A stretch of 64,000 nucleotides of DNA from Microbulbifer agarilyticus (GTDB lineage Bacteria > Pseudomonadota > Gammaproteobacteria > Pseudomonadales > Cellvibrionaceae). Below, in pieces: positions 44,478 to 56,589 of the stretch. Position 1 is the stretch's first letter. Every line of letters begins with the position of its first letter. The notes below the pieces were generated by a model that saw nothing but the letters and a program-made list of their open reading frames with translations, was not told where the DNA came from and made no database searches. The stretch covers positions 1,674,001 through 1,738,000 of the forward strand of contig NZ_CP019650.1 in the NCBI RefSeq assembly GCF_001999945.1, in the 5' to 3' direction. Made by a program: the position numbers and the translations under genes.

Positions 44478-45170
44478 TTGTATAAAGTGACCGAGTCCGA
44501 AGTTAATCAATCCCAGCAAGAATCTATTGAGTCTTGCCCCCTGTGCCGCCATCGGGCGGCACAGCCATTTCTGTACCACCAGGATAAGCAGCGTGCATAC
44601 TACCAGTGTGGCGAGTGTGCGCTGGTGTACGTCCCTCGTCGTTACCACTTATCGGCTGCGGAAGAAAAAACCTATTACGACCTGCATGAAAATCATTTGC
44701 AGGATCCCGGCTATGAAAAATTCTTGAGTCGTTGTGCGGATCCGTTGCTGGCCAGGTTGCCGGCAGGAGCGCATGGATTGGATTTTGGGTGTGGCCCCGC
44801 ACCGTTACTGGCCAATATGCTGCAGCGGAGCGGGCACCCGACCGCAACGTACGACCTTTACTACCGCCCGGATATTTCTGTGCTGGAGCAATCTTACGAT
44901 TTTGTTGTTAGCACCGAAGTGGTTGAACACTTGAGCGAGCCGGGGAATGTTATTGCTTCCTTGTGGCAGCGTCTGAATCGCGGCGGTGTGCTGGCGCTGA
45001 TGACCAAGCTGGTGGCTTCACCAGAGCGGTTTGCCAGCTGGCACTATATTCGCGATCCAACACATATCGTCTTTTTTAGTGCGCCCACCTTTTCGTGGCT
45101 GGCGCGCAAGCTCAATGCGGAGCTTGAGATTGTCGGCGCCGATGTTATTTTTTTGCAGCGACGCGACTGA
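44478..45170 (+). CDS. Class I SAM-dependent methyltransferase with N-terminal zinc ribbon
   Basis: The product (230 aa) begins with a zinc-ribbon-like pair (CPLC and CGEC, about 18 residues apart), then a SAM-binding fold: GLDFGCGPAPLLANML, YDLYYRPDI, YDFVVSTEVVEHL, and LNRGGVLALMTKL. The segment ending WHYIRDPTHIVFFSAPTF is typical of Methyltransf_23-type enzymes. The substrate is unknown. The start is uncertain: a TTG at 44478 or a GTG at 44487, neither with a clear Shine-Dalgarno. It converges on the GlxA-type regulator with one base between them. Confidence 0.85.
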   Translation: MYKVTESEVNQSQQESIESCPLCRHRAAQPFLYHQDKQRAYYQCGECALVYVPRRYHLSAAEEKTYYDLHENHLQDPGYEKFLSRCADPLLARLPAGAHGLDFGCGPAPLLANMLQRSGHPTATYDLYYRPDISVLEQSYDFVVSTEVVEHLSEPGNVIASLWQRLNRGGVLALMTKLVASPERFASWHYIRDPTHIVFFSAPTFSWLARKLNAELEIVGADVIFLQRRD

Positions 45171-45171
45171 C

Positions 45172-46158
45172 TCAGGTGTTTACCCGAAATAGTTTTGCAC
45201 GCACGGTAGTGCGATATTCACTGGGTGTCGTAGAGAGAAACTTCTTGAACAGGGCAGTGAAGTGCCCCATATCCTGATAGCCCACCTTTTCTGCAATTTC
45301 GTTCACCGATAAATTGCTCGATTGCAGCAGCTCACGCGCCATATCAATTCGAACGTTCTGCAGGTATTGCAGTGGCGTTTGCCCAGTGGCCAGTTTGAAG
45401 CGGCGATTGAAAGAGCGCACGCTCATGTCGAAATGTTTGGCCACTTCGCTGAGCTTTACATCGTCGCTGCAGTGCTGTTTTAGCCAGGTCTGGGCCTGCA
45501 CAATCTCTTCGTCTGGATGCAGATGTACCGCGCCTTCCGAGTAGGCAATCTCTTCAAATGGTCTGCGAATCTCGTGCGAAAAATTGCGCTCGACATGGCT
45601 GGCAATGGATGGGCCGAACAGCTGGCGAATCAGGTGCACGGTGACGTCAGCGAGTGCGTTCACGCTGGCGGCGCAGAACAGTCGGTCCGCCTGAGTAATA
45701 AAATACTGTCGCTTTAGCTTCACTCTCGGGTAGTCCGAAGCAAAGCGATCAAAATAGTGCCAGTGAGTGGTCGCGGGTTTGTCATCCAGTAATCCGGCTT
45801 CGGCAAGAAAGCACACGCCGGTGCCCACCGCGCTGATAACCGCACCTTTCGCTGCCTGATCGCGCAGCCACGCCAGTAGCGCGGTATTGCGTTTTAGTGC
45901 CGGGCGAGGGTTACGCCAGAGAGCTGGCAGGTAGATGATGTCGCTGTCGGGTACCTGATCAAGGGCCATATCTGGTGCCAGATTGAACCCCGAGCGGGAC
46001 TTCACCGGCGCGCCATCGGCACTGGTGGTGACCAGTTTCAGTGGCACCGACTCTTTTTCCGCTCTGGCACGGCTCTCGGCACCTCGCAACATCTCCAGCG
46101 GCAAAATGGTGCCGGTGGAAAGCATTTGATCAATCAAAACAAAAGTGACGGTGGGCAT
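45172..46158 (-). CDS. GlxA-family AraC-type regulator (DJ-1/PfpI-like sensor)
   Basis: Two-domain regulator (328 aa): residues about 1-170 are a DJ-1/PfpI (GATase1-like) domain (VTFVLIDQMLSTGTILPLEML, VISAVGTGVCFLAEAGLLDDKPATTHW), and about 220-320 an AraC DNA-binding domain (VKLSEVAKHFDMSVRSFNRRFKLATGQTPLQYLQ, then NEIAEKVGYQDMGHFTALFKKFLSTTPSEYR). Residue Cys in GTGVCFLAEAG occupies the usual nucleophile-elbow position. Relatives control catabolism of amines, betaines and amino acids. It diverges from fabY with 262 bp between; repeats in that gap may be its sites. Confidence 0.88.
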   Translation of the reverse strand: MPTVTFVLIDQMLSTGTILPLEMLRGAESRARAEKESVPLKLVTTSADGAPVKSRSGFNLAPDMALDQVPDSDIIYLPALWRNPRPALKRNTALLAWLRDQAAKGAVISAVGTGVCFLAEAGLLDDKPATTHWHYFDRFASDYPRVKLKRQYFITQADRLFCAASVNALADVTVHLIRQLFGPSIASHVERNFSHEIRRPFEEIAYSEGAVHLHPDEEIVQAQTWLKQHCSDDVKLSEVAKHFDMSVRSFNRRFKLATGQTPLQYLQNVRIDMARELLQSSNLSVNEIAEKVGYQDMGHFTALFKKFLSTTPSEYRTTVRAKLFRVNT

Positions 46159-46251
46159 GGGTAACTCTCAAGTATGACCTTATGCGTGCATTTTCTAGCC
46201 CGTTCGCGACAGATGGCGGCAGTCGGGCAAGTTTGCCGTATAGATACCGGT

Positions 46252-46318
46252 TTGCTGGCCGTTGCTTGGCAGAAAATGCCGCCGTCACACATGGCCAGAT
46301 GGTCAAAATTGCTGGCCA
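46252..46318. promoter_or_regulatory. Repeated TTGCTGGCC motif between the GlxA-type regulator and fabY
   Basis: TTGCTGGCC occurs at 46252-46260 and 46309-46317 (57 bp apart), and TGGCCAG at 46292-46298 forms an inverted repeat with CTGGCCA at 46312-46318, centres 20 bp apart. This spacing on helical turns suits operator sites, perhaps of the neighbouring AraC-type regulator. Confidence 0.3.
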
Positions 46319-46420
46319 GTATGCCCATAACGAGGCCGAATCACCAGCCCCTAAACTGGCGCCCATCCGAATTTGCCGGGTAATTTCGTTTCGCATTTCC
46401 ATACTAGGCTGGAGGTCAGG

Positions 46421-48280
46421 ATGCAGCGCCTACCTGTTATCACTGCGTTTGGGGGATTCAATCCTGCGGGTCGCAGCTCGTTTCACCGCGGCTACAAGCG
46501 CATGGTGCTGGACAGCCTCGCCTCTGAAGAGCGAACCGATGTCCTGTCTGATCTCGCTGCCCTGATGGGGCTGCGCACCGGTGACGATGCTCAGGGGCCG
46601 TTGAGTGCCGAGTTGGAGCAGCAGGTGTTGCAGGGCACGTTGGTGCGGGAGCTGGAGTCGCGCTTCTACGACTATCGCCAGTGCCATTTCCACCAGCCGG
46701 CCGCACTTTCAAATGCAGGCGGTTTTACCTTTGAAATGTCCGCGCGCCAGCTGCCGAACCCGCTGCCGGCCGATTGGCAGGTAGAACCGCTGGATAGCGG
46801 TCGTGTGCGGGTACACGCCGGCGCACTGTCGGTCATGCTTGATAGCCACCGCGAAATTTCTGTTGCTTCTGCAGGCCAGTTGCCAACGGGCTTTGAGCCC
46901 GGCCAGGAGTACAACTCCCGATTCCACCCGCGCGGCCTGCAGTTGGCGATTCTCGGCGCATCTGACGCGGTGCAGTCCCTGGGTATTGATTGGGACACAG
47001 TCGCGGCGAAGGCGGGCCCGGACAAGATCTCTGTGTATGCCAGTTCTGCCATGAGCCAGTTGGACCCCAATGGCAATGGCGGCCTGTTGCAGTCGCGACT
47101 GCGCGGTGGCCGGGTGAGCTCGAAACAGTTGGCGCTGGGTCTCACCAGCATGCCCGCAGACTTTGTAAACGCCTATGTCCTCGGCAGTGTGGGTACGACT
47201 GGGGCCGTTGCCGGCGCCTGCGCCACATACCTCTACAATCTGCGCGCTGCAGTGGAAGATATTCGCTGTGGCCGTGCGCGTGTCGCTGTGGTCGGTGCCG
47301 CAGAGGCGCCGCTGGTGCCGGAGGTGGTAGATGGTTATACCACCATGGGTGCGCTCGCGAATCTGGATGGACTGCGCAAAATCTTCGATGGCGACATCGA
47401 CTTCCGGCGTGCCAGTCGCCCGTTTGGCAATAACTGCGGCTTTACCCTGGGAGAGGGGAGTCAGTGGGCAGTACTGATGGACGACGAGCTCGCGCTCGAG
47501 CTAGGTGCGCCGATTCATGGCGCAGTGGCCAATGTGTTCGTGAATGCGGATGGGGCCAAAAAGTCCATCTCTGCACCGGGCCCCGGCAATTACCTCACCG
47601 TTGCCCGGGCAATGGCCGAAGCGCGCGCCATTCTCGGTGAAGACAGCCTGCGCAACCGCAGCTTTGTTCAGGCTCACGGTTCCAGTACGCCGCAGAACCG
47701 AGTGACGGAGTCTGCCATCTTTGATCGTCTCGCCGGCGCCTTTGGTATTGAGGCGTGGCCGGTATGCGCGGTGAAAGCCTTTGTGGGGCACACCGTCGCG
47801 GCGGCCAGTGGTGATCAGTTGAGTACCAGCCTGGGCATGTTCCGCCGCGGTATTTTGCCGGGTATTACCACCATCGACCGTGTGGCCGATGATGTGCATC
47901 ACGAAAATCTCTCATTGTCGCTGGAGCATGTGGAGCGCGATCCACAATCCCTGGATGTGGCCTTCCTCAACTCGAAAGGGTTTGGTGGTAACAATGCGAC
48001 GGCCAGTGTGCTGGCGCCCCATATTACCGAGAGCATGCTGGCCAAGCGCCACGGTAACGCCGCGTTTACCGCATACCAGAAGCGCAATGAGGCTGTGACC
48101 GAGCAGGCCGCGTCATACGATGCGCGCGCCAGTCGCGGCGATCTGGACGCGATCTACCGATTCGGTGAGGGGCTGATTGATGAGTCGGCCATCGAGCTGG
48201 ATGCTTTCAGTCTCAAATTGCCGGATGGTGCTGGCGCTATTTCACTGGAGTCAGAAAACCCCTTCGCCGATATGGTATGA
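46421..48280 (+). CDS. fabY: FabY, beta-ketoacyl-ACP synthase initiating fatty acid synthesis
   Basis: FabY-type enzymes (about 620-640 aa) condense acetyl-CoA with malonyl-ACP in Pseudomonas, replacing FabH. The 619-aa product has the hallmark N-terminus RLPVITAFGGFNPAGRSSFHRGYKRM, a long N-terminal region unlike FabB/FabF, the active cysteine at 267 in GACATYLYN, and the two histidines in VQAHGSSTPQNR and KAFVGHTVAAASG, then NSKGFGGNN. The ATG at 46421 has GGAGG five nt upstream. It stands alone, 453 bp before fadBA in the same direction, so synthesis and degradation genes are neighbours. Confidence 0.92.
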   Translation: MQRLPVITAFGGFNPAGRSSFHRGYKRMVLDSLASEERTDVLSDLAALMGLRTGDDAQGPLSAELEQQVLQGTLVRELESRFYDYRQCHFHQPAALSNAGGFTFEMSARQLPNPLPADWQVEPLDSGRVRVHAGALSVMLDSHREISVASAGQLPTGFEPGQEYNSRFHPRGLQLAILGASDAVQSLGIDWDTVAAKAGPDKISVYASSAMSQLDPNGNGGLLQSRLRGGRVSSKQLALGLTSMPADFVNAYVLGSVGTTGAVAGACATYLYNLRAAVEDIRCGRARVAVVGAAEAPLVPEVVDGYTTMGALANLDGLRKIFDGDIDFRRASRPFGNNCGFTLGEGSQWAVLMDDELALELGAPIHGAVANVFVNADGAKKSISAPGPGNYLTVARAMAEARAILGEDSLRNRSFVQAHGSSTPQNRVTESAIFDRLAGAFGIEAWPVCAVKAFVGHTVAAASGDQLSTSLGMFRRGILPGITTIDRVADDVHHENLSLSLEHVERDPQSLDVAFLNSKGFGGNNATASVLAPHITESMLAKRHGNAAFTAYQKRNEAVTEQAASYDARASRGDLDAIYRFGEGLIDESAIELDAFSLKLPDGAGAISLESENPFADMV

Positions 48281-48546
48281 CTTATGTCCGTCGCTCATCC
48301 GCCTGTGCGATGAGCCGGTCGCCGGCGGCTCCATGTGTCGCCGGTATCCTTCCCTTGCTGCGCGGTGATCCTGTTTCCGCGCGCTTTACCCGCTATGCTT
48401 CGGGGCGCAGATATCGGTTGTCTGCGTGTTGCCTGTTCTTGAAACAAATTCCTGACTTTATGAACGAATGGGTCAGATTTTGATCGGAATCCCTGTCTGA
48501 CCACAATGTTTGCACCAAACCGGACAGTAGATATGGCAGAAATGGT
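48281..48546. other. Intergenic stretch after fabY
   Basis: No gene is seen. GCTCAT and ATGAGC form a small hairpin within 25 nt of the fabY stop, without a T-run. The fadBA control region follows. Confidence 0.4.
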
Positions 48547-48566
48547 ATTCAAACACACGTTTGAAT
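48547..48566. promoter_or_regulatory. PsrA-type operator in front of fadBA
   Basis: ATTCAAAC-ACAC-GTTTGAAT is a perfect inverted repeat whose core CAAAC-N4-GTTTG matches the published PsrA consensus (C/G)AAAC-N2-4-GTTT(G/C). PsrA is a TetR-type repressor of fadBA in Pseudomonas that is released by long-chain fatty acids. Confidence 0.78.
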
Positions 48567-48577
48567 CTGGCTATACT
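48548..48577 (+). promoter_or_regulatory. Candidate fadBA promoter overlapped by the operator
   Basis: TATACT at 48572-48577 is a good -10; TTCAAA at 48548-48553 (18-bp spacer) serves as -35 and lies inside the palindrome, so bound repressor would block polymerase. Leader length about 150 nt. Confidence 0.55.
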
Positions 48578-48733
48578 TGGCGCGTCGACTGATTTCGGAC
48601 AATGCGTCATTAAGTGGCAACACTGGTACCGCACGCTGTCTGCGGCGAGTCCAATCTCAGTCTTGCACAACCCGACCCCCGGACCGGTACATTGTCGGCA
48701 ATGACACCGGGTCACCAATCAATGAGGTCAATA

Positions 48734-52077
<3,344 letters not shown>

Positions 52078-52097
52078 GCCGCTCCGGCTTCCGTGCA

Positions 52098-52133
52098 AAA
52101 GATGGGGCGCCCATGGGCGCCCCATTTGTTTTT
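52098..52133 (+). terminator. Intrinsic terminator of fadBA
   Basis: A perfect 24-bp palindrome (52102-52125; ATGGGGCGCCCA and its mirror) preceded by AAAAG and followed by TTGTTTTT. Confidence 0.93.
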
Positions 52134-52143
52134 AACGCACTTA

Positions 52144-52172
52144 TTGAAGCCCTGTGTCCTCTGTGGCACAAT
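52144..52172 (+). promoter_or_regulatory. Sigma-70 promoter of the tRNA-Leu gene
   Basis: TTGAAG (52144-52149), exactly 17 bp, CACAAT (52167-52172). Transcription would begin near 52179, about 75 nt before the tRNA, and may run on into tig. Confidence 0.65.
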
Positions 52173-52252
52173 CTGCTCCCCTCGCTGGACGGCTAACCTG
52201 TTTTTTCTCAAAAAGGCAGGGAAATCAAAGAGTTATCCGCGAGTTTGGATTT

Positions 52253-52337
<85 letters not shown>

Positions 52338-52534
52338 ATTAAATATTTCGCAGTCCGTGTTTATTCGTTGCCCGCAGCGCGCATTTATGTCGTGTTTTGC
52401 AGGGTAGGGATGGTGGCACGGGCTGTTTGTATTTGGCGGCCGGATAAGATTCGGCGCAACGCTAAGCGCTGGTGCTGGTTGGACTTTTCCGTAGCCCGGC
52501 ATTATGTGAAGAGAAGAGTCTCACGAGGATTAAC

Positions 52535-53848
52535 ATGCAGGTTTCCATCGAAACAACTTCCGGATTGGAGCGTCGCTTAACGGTAAATTTGCCGGCAGAA
52601 GTGGTGGATAAGGAAGTTGATAAGCGCCTTCAGCAAGCGGCAAAGACCGTGCGCATCAACGGCTTCCGTAAAGGCAAGGTGCCGATGAAGGTTGTGCGTC
52701 AGCGTTTTGGTGCCGGTGTTCGTCAAGAGGTGCTGGGTGAGGTAATGAGCCGTTCTTTCTACGACGCGGTTCAGAAGGAGCAGGTAAAGCCTGCCGGCCA
52801 GCCGAGCATTGAAGCCAAGAATGTCACCCCGGGTGAAAACCTGGAGTACGTAGCGACCTTCGAAGTTTACCCGGAGGTTGCTCTGACCGACCTGGCAGAA
52901 GTTGCTATTGAGCGTCCGACTGCTGAAGTGACTGACAAAGACGTCGACAACATGATCGACGTACTGCGCAAGCAGCAGTCCGGTTGGAAAGACACCAAGC
53001 GCAAGGCTCAGAAAGGTGATCGCGTTACCATCGACTTCGTTGGTCGCAAAGATGGCGAAGAGTTCGAAGGTGGCAAGGCTGAAGGCCAGCAGCTGGTTTT
53101 GGGTTCCGGCAGCATGATCCCGGGCTTCGAAGACGGCATTCTGGGCATGAAGCCGGGCGAAGAGAAAGAAGTGGAAGTGACCTTCCCGGAAGACTACCAG
53201 GCGGAAAACCTGAAAGGTGCCGACGCGGTGTTCACCATCAAGGTAACGGCTTCTGAAAAGCCTGAGCTGCCTGAGCTGAACGACGAATTTTTTGCTGGCT
53301 ACGGCGTTGCCGAAGGTGGCGAAGAGAAGTTCCGCGAAGAAGTGCGCGGTAACATGGAGCGCGAGCTGAAGAACGCTGCACTGAACAAGGTCAAGACTCA
53401 GGTCATGGACCAGCTGTTTGAAAAGCATCAGGTAGAAATTCCTGCTGCACTGGTTGCCGGCGAAGTTCAGACTCTGCGCGGCCAGATGGTCCAGCAGTTT
53501 GGTGGTCAGATCAAGCCGGAAGACGCTGCGAATATGCTGCCGGACACTATGTTCGAAGATCAGGCGAAGCGTCGCGTTGTCCTCGGCCTGGTGGTTGGTG
53601 AGATCGTTAAGGAAAACAAGCTGTCTGTTGACGCGGACCGCGTAAAGGCAAAAGTTGAAGAACTGGCGTCTACTTACCAGCAGCCGGAAGAAGTGGTTGA
53701 GTACTACTTCAACAACCGCGAGCTGTTGGCTGGTGTTGAGTCTGTAGTCCTGGAAGATCAGGTTGTTGACTTCGTTCTGGATAAGGCGAAAGTTAGCGAA
53801 GTTGAAAGCAGCTACGACGACGTGATCAAGCCGCAAAAGCAAGCTTGA
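52535..53848 (+). CDS. tig: Trigger factor
   Basis: Ribosome-bound chaperone and prolyl isomerase meeting nascent chains. The 437-aa product has the ribosome-binding N-domain with the signature NGFRKGKVPMKVVRQRFG (near residue 45), a central FKBP domain at about 160-245 (GDRVTIDFVGRKDGEEFEGGKA) and a helical C-terminal chaperone domain. I chose ATG 52535, with ACGAGGAT upstream, giving MQVSIETTSGLERRL as in relatives. The frame is open a further 21 codons upstream without likeness. Confidence 0.97.
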   Translation: MQVSIETTSGLERRLTVNLPAEVVDKEVDKRLQQAAKTVRINGFRKGKVPMKVVRQRFGAGVRQEVLGEVMSRSFYDAVQKEQVKPAGQPSIEAKNVTPGENLEYVATFEVYPEVALTDLAEVAIERPTAEVTDKDVDNMIDVLRKQQSGWKDTKRKAQKGDRVTIDFVGRKDGEEFEGGKAEGQQLVLGSGSMIPGFEDGILGMKPGEEKEVEVTFPEDYQAENLKGADAVFTIKVTASEKPELPELNDEFFAGYGVAEGGEEKFREEVRGNMERELKNAALNKVKTQVMDQLFEKHQVEIPAALVAGEVQTLRGQMVQQFGGQIKPEDAANMLPDTMFEDQAKRRVVLGLVVGEIVKENKLSVDADRVKAKVEELASTYQQPEEVVEYYFNNRELLAGVESVVLEDQVVDFVLDKAKVSEVESSYDDVIKPQKQA

Positions 53849-53872
53849 TTCAGGCACGTATGCAGCTGAAAG

Positions 53873-53897
53873 CGGCCACCTTAGGGTGGCCGTTTTT
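53873..53897 (+). terminator. Intrinsic terminator of tig
   Basis: CGGCCACC-TTAG-GGTGGCCG followed by TTTTTG, 25 nt after the tig stop. Confidence 0.93.
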
Positions 53898-54042
53898 GTT
53901 TGTGCGAGATGCCAAGAGTCAATCTGGCATTATCGACGCCGAGCAGTTAAGCTCAGGTTGAACAAATTTTTCAGAAGTGTGCTTTTTTTGAGCACATGCG
54001 TTCTGACCCGCCTAATACGCCGAAAAAGGAAGCATCGTATCC

Positions 54043-54687
54043 ATGGCATATATTGACCGTCCTAGTAGTTCCCCTGACATTCTTGCCACCGGCGGCCTGG
54101 TGCCCATGGTGGTAGAGCAGACCGCCAGAGGTGAGCGTTCGTTTGATATTTATTCCCGTCTGCTGAAAGAGCGCGTGATCTTTCTGGTGGGGCCGGTAGA
54201 AGACCATATGGCAAACCTGGTCGTGGCCCAGCTGCTGTTCCTGGAAGCCGAAAACCCGGATAAAGATATCCATCTGTACATTAATTCACCAGGTGGGTCG
54301 GTGACTGCAGGCATGTCGATCTACGACACTATGCAATTCATCAAGCCTGATGTGAGCACCATGTGTATCGGACAGGCGTGCAGCATGGGTGCTTTCCTGC
54401 TGACCGCCGGTGCAGAAGGGAAGCGTTATGCCACACCAAACTCTCGTGTGATGATCCATCAGCCGAGTGGTGGCGCACAGGGGCAGGCTTCAGATATTCA
54501 TATTCACGCCCAGGAAATCCTCAAGATCCGTGCGCGCCTGAACGAGCTTATGGCTCATCACACCGGCCGTACCGTGGCGGAGATTGAGCGTGACACAGAT
54601 CGCGATCGCTTCCTCAGTGCGGACGAAGCCAAGGAGTACGGTCTGGTGGATGAAGTGTTGGCGCATCGCCAGGGCTTAGCCAAGTAA
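54043..54687 (+). CDS. clpP: ClpP, ATP-dependent protease proteolytic subunit
   Basis: Serine protease that forms two stacked heptamers and degrades substrates unfolded by ClpX or ClpA. In 214 aa the catalytic serine is at 114 in [11 protein letters not shown], the histidine in [12 protein letters not shown] near 139, and the aspartate in the [20 protein letters not shown] region near 185-190. A short N-terminal propeptide-like segment ([18 protein letters not shown]) precedes the mature LVPMVVEQT start. AAGGA lies 12 nt upstream of ATG, a long spacing. clpX follows after 226 bp. Confidence 0.97.
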   Translation: MAYIDRPSSSPDILATGGLVPMVVEQTARGERSFDIYSRLLKERVIFLVGPVEDHMANLVVAQLLFLEAENPDKDIHLYINSPGGSVTAGMSIYDTMQFIKPDVSTMCIGQACSMGAFLLTAGAEGKRYATPNSRVMIHQPSGGAQGQASDIHIHAQEILKIRARLNELMAHHTGRTVAEIERDTDRDRFLSADEAKEYGLVDEVLAHRQGLAK

Positions 54688-54824
54688 TACCGATAAGCTA
54701 TCTAGCACGCACTTATTCCCCAAATACACCCCGGGCAGGGGAGTGATGTTCCGCGACGACTGTGCGCTTTGTGCAGTTGTTGCGGCGTGTTGCGGAGCCT
54801 CGGCCCCGGGGGAGAACAAAAAAG

Positions 54825-54853
54825 CTTGAAAAACCTGCCAAAAGACCGCATCT
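54825..54853 (+). promoter_or_regulatory. Sigma-32-type promoter in front of clpX
   Basis: CTTGAAA (54825-54831) is an exact -35, then 14 bp and CCGCATCT (54846-54853), seven of eight with CCCCATNT. This would let heat shock raise ClpX apart from ClpP. Confidence 0.68.
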
Positions 54854-54913
54854 TGATTACGAACCCCATTTGCCACCGCATTTTGGCTGGCTGTCAGAGC
54901 ACGGAGTACTTAG

Positions 54914-56197
54914 ATGACTGATAAGAACAGCGGAGAAGATAACGGCAAACTCCTTTACTGTTCCTTTTGTGGCAAGAGCCAGCAAGAAGTACGCAAACTG
55001 ATTGCAGGGCCTTCTGTATACATCTGTGACGAGTGCGTTGAGCTCTGCACCGATATCATTCGAGAGGAAGTGCAGGAATCTGTCGAAGGTGACGATTCCC
55101 GTCTGCCTACACCTCAGGAAATTACCGAGATTCTTGACCAGTACGTGATTGGTCAGGCGCGCGCCAAAAAAGTACTGGCGGTCGCGGTATACAACCATTA
55201 CAAGCGTTTGCGCACCAGCAAGGGCGTTAAAGGCAAAGATGATGTTGAATTGGGTAAATCCAACATCCTGCTGGTAGGTCCTACCGGTAGTGGTAAAACC
55301 CTGTTGGCGGAAACACTTGCCCGCCTGCTGAATGTGCCATTCACCATTGCGGACGCCACTACTCTCACCGAAGCCGGCTATGTGGGTGAAGATGTCGAAA
55401 ACATCATTCAGAAGCTGCTGCAAAAATGTGATTACGATGTAGAAAAGGCCCAGCAGGGTATTGTTTACATCGATGAAATTGACAAGATTTCTCGCAAATC
55501 CGATAACCCCTCCATTACCCGGGATGTTTCCGGTGAGGGCGTGCAGCAAGCACTGTTGAAACTGATTGAGGGCACAGTTGCCTCGGTACCGCCTCAGGGT
55601 GGCCGCAAGCATCCGCAGCAGGAGTTCCTGCAGGTAGATACCTCTAATATCCTGTTTATCTGTGGTGGTGCTTTCGCTGGCCTGGATAAAGTTATCCGCG
55701 ATCGCTCAGAAAAAGGCGGCATCGGTTTCTCGGCCGAGGTTAAATCCAAAGACAGCAACAGTAACTTCGGTGAAGTGTTGTTGGATCTGGAGCCGGAAGA
55801 CTTGGTGCGTTACGGGTTGATCCCGGAGTTCGTTGGCCGGTTGCCGGTGACCGCGACGCTCGAGGAGCTTAACCGCGCTGCGCTTGTACAAATTCTAACC
55901 GAACCGCGCAACGCACTGACCAAGCAATACGGCAAGTTGTTCGATATGGAAGGGGTTGAGCTGGACTTCCGTCCGGATGCCTTGGACGCGGTAGCAACTA
56001 AAGCCATGGAGCGGAAGACCGGTGCACGTGGACTGCGTTCGATCATGGAGTCGGTACTGCTCGAAACCATGTACGACATCCCATCCATGGATAACGTCGC
56101 CAAAGTCGTAATCGACGAGGCCGTGATCAAAGGCGAGTCGGCCCCCTTGCTGGTATACGAGCAGGTGGAAGCCCAGAAAGCCGCGCCGGAAGAGTAA
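54914..56197 (+). CDS. clpX: ClpX, ATP-dependent unfoldase
   Basis: AAA+ unfoldase that selects substrates and feeds ClpP. In 427 aa: the N-terminal zinc-binding domain with CSFC and CDEC (Cys16/19 and about 38/41), Walker A GPTGSGKT near residue 121, Walker [11 protein letters not shown], the pore loop GYVGEDVE, and the ClpP-binding IGF loop as GIGFSAEV near 274. Start ATG with ACGGAG eight nt upstream. A bidirectional-looking terminator ends the gene. Confidence 0.98.
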   Translation: MTDKNSGEDNGKLLYCSFCGKSQQEVRKLIAGPSVYICDECVELCTDIIREEVQESVEGDDSRLPTPQEITEILDQYVIGQARAKKVLAVAVYNHYKRLRTSKGVKGKDDVELGKSNILLVGPTGSGKTLLAETLARLLNVPFTIADATTLTEAGYVGEDVENIIQKLLQKCDYDVEKAQQGIVYIDEIDKISRKSDNPSITRDVSGEGVQQALLKLIEGTVASVPPQGGRKHPQQEFLQVDTSNILFICGGAFAGLDKVIRDRSEKGGIGFSAEVKSKDSNSNFGEVLLDLEPEDLVRYGLIPEFVGRLPVTATLEELNRAALVQILTEPRNALTKQYGKLFDMEGVELDFRPDALDAVATKAMERKTGARGLRSIMESVLLETMYDIPSMDNVAKVVIDEAVIKGESAPLLVYEQVEAQKAAPEE

Positions 56198-56227
56198 GTT
56201 TCTCCGCGCTGATCACTCTGCCTTTCG

Positions 56228-56264
56228 GCACAAAAAAAGCCCCAGTTTGGGGCTTTTTTTGTGC
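56228..56264 (+). terminator. Intrinsic terminator of clpX
   Basis: GCACAAAAAAAGCCCC is mirrored by GGGGCTTTTTTTGTGC around an AGTTT loop (five GC pairs then A-T pairs). Confidence 0.95.
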
Positions 56265-56447
56265 CTCCAAGTTGGCGCCCGATTCACGCAGCTACCGGCA
56301 GGGTCTGCAAGCGCTTTTCGCGGCTAGTTTTTCGGTGTTTGGATAATATTTGTTCTACGTCTGGGGCGTCATAGAGAACTTGGGTTTTATGCAACCATCG
56401 TCAAGTCGCCGAAATTAAACTAATTTTGCTGCGTGTGACGGGGTGGA

Positions 56448-56475
56448 CTTGTTATTCTGGGCGACGCCCCCACCT
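56448..56475 (+). promoter_or_regulatory. Sigma-32-type promoter of lon
   Basis: CTTGTTA (56448-56454), a 13-bp spacer and CCCCACCT (56468-56475) are near-consensus heat shock boxes. Leader about 105 nt. A hairpin GGCGGC-GCAG-GCCGCC (56554-56569) lies shortly before the ribosome site. The rest of 56265-56447 shows no gene. Confidence 0.65.
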
Positions 56476-56589
56476 TAGCTGTTGAACTGGCACAAGTCGT
56501 ATCGAGCGTCCGCACTGGAGGCGACGCGACAGATACGTTGAGGCTGCCAATCTGGCGGCGCAGGCCGCCTGAAGGCCGAGAGGAGTTAT

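Noticed and set aside
46134..46328. A 64-codon cysteine-rich minus-strand frame upstream of the GlxA-type regulator
   Set aside because: It overlaps the regulator start in another frame and has no ribosome site; the conserved-looking repeats there are better explained as DNA sites.
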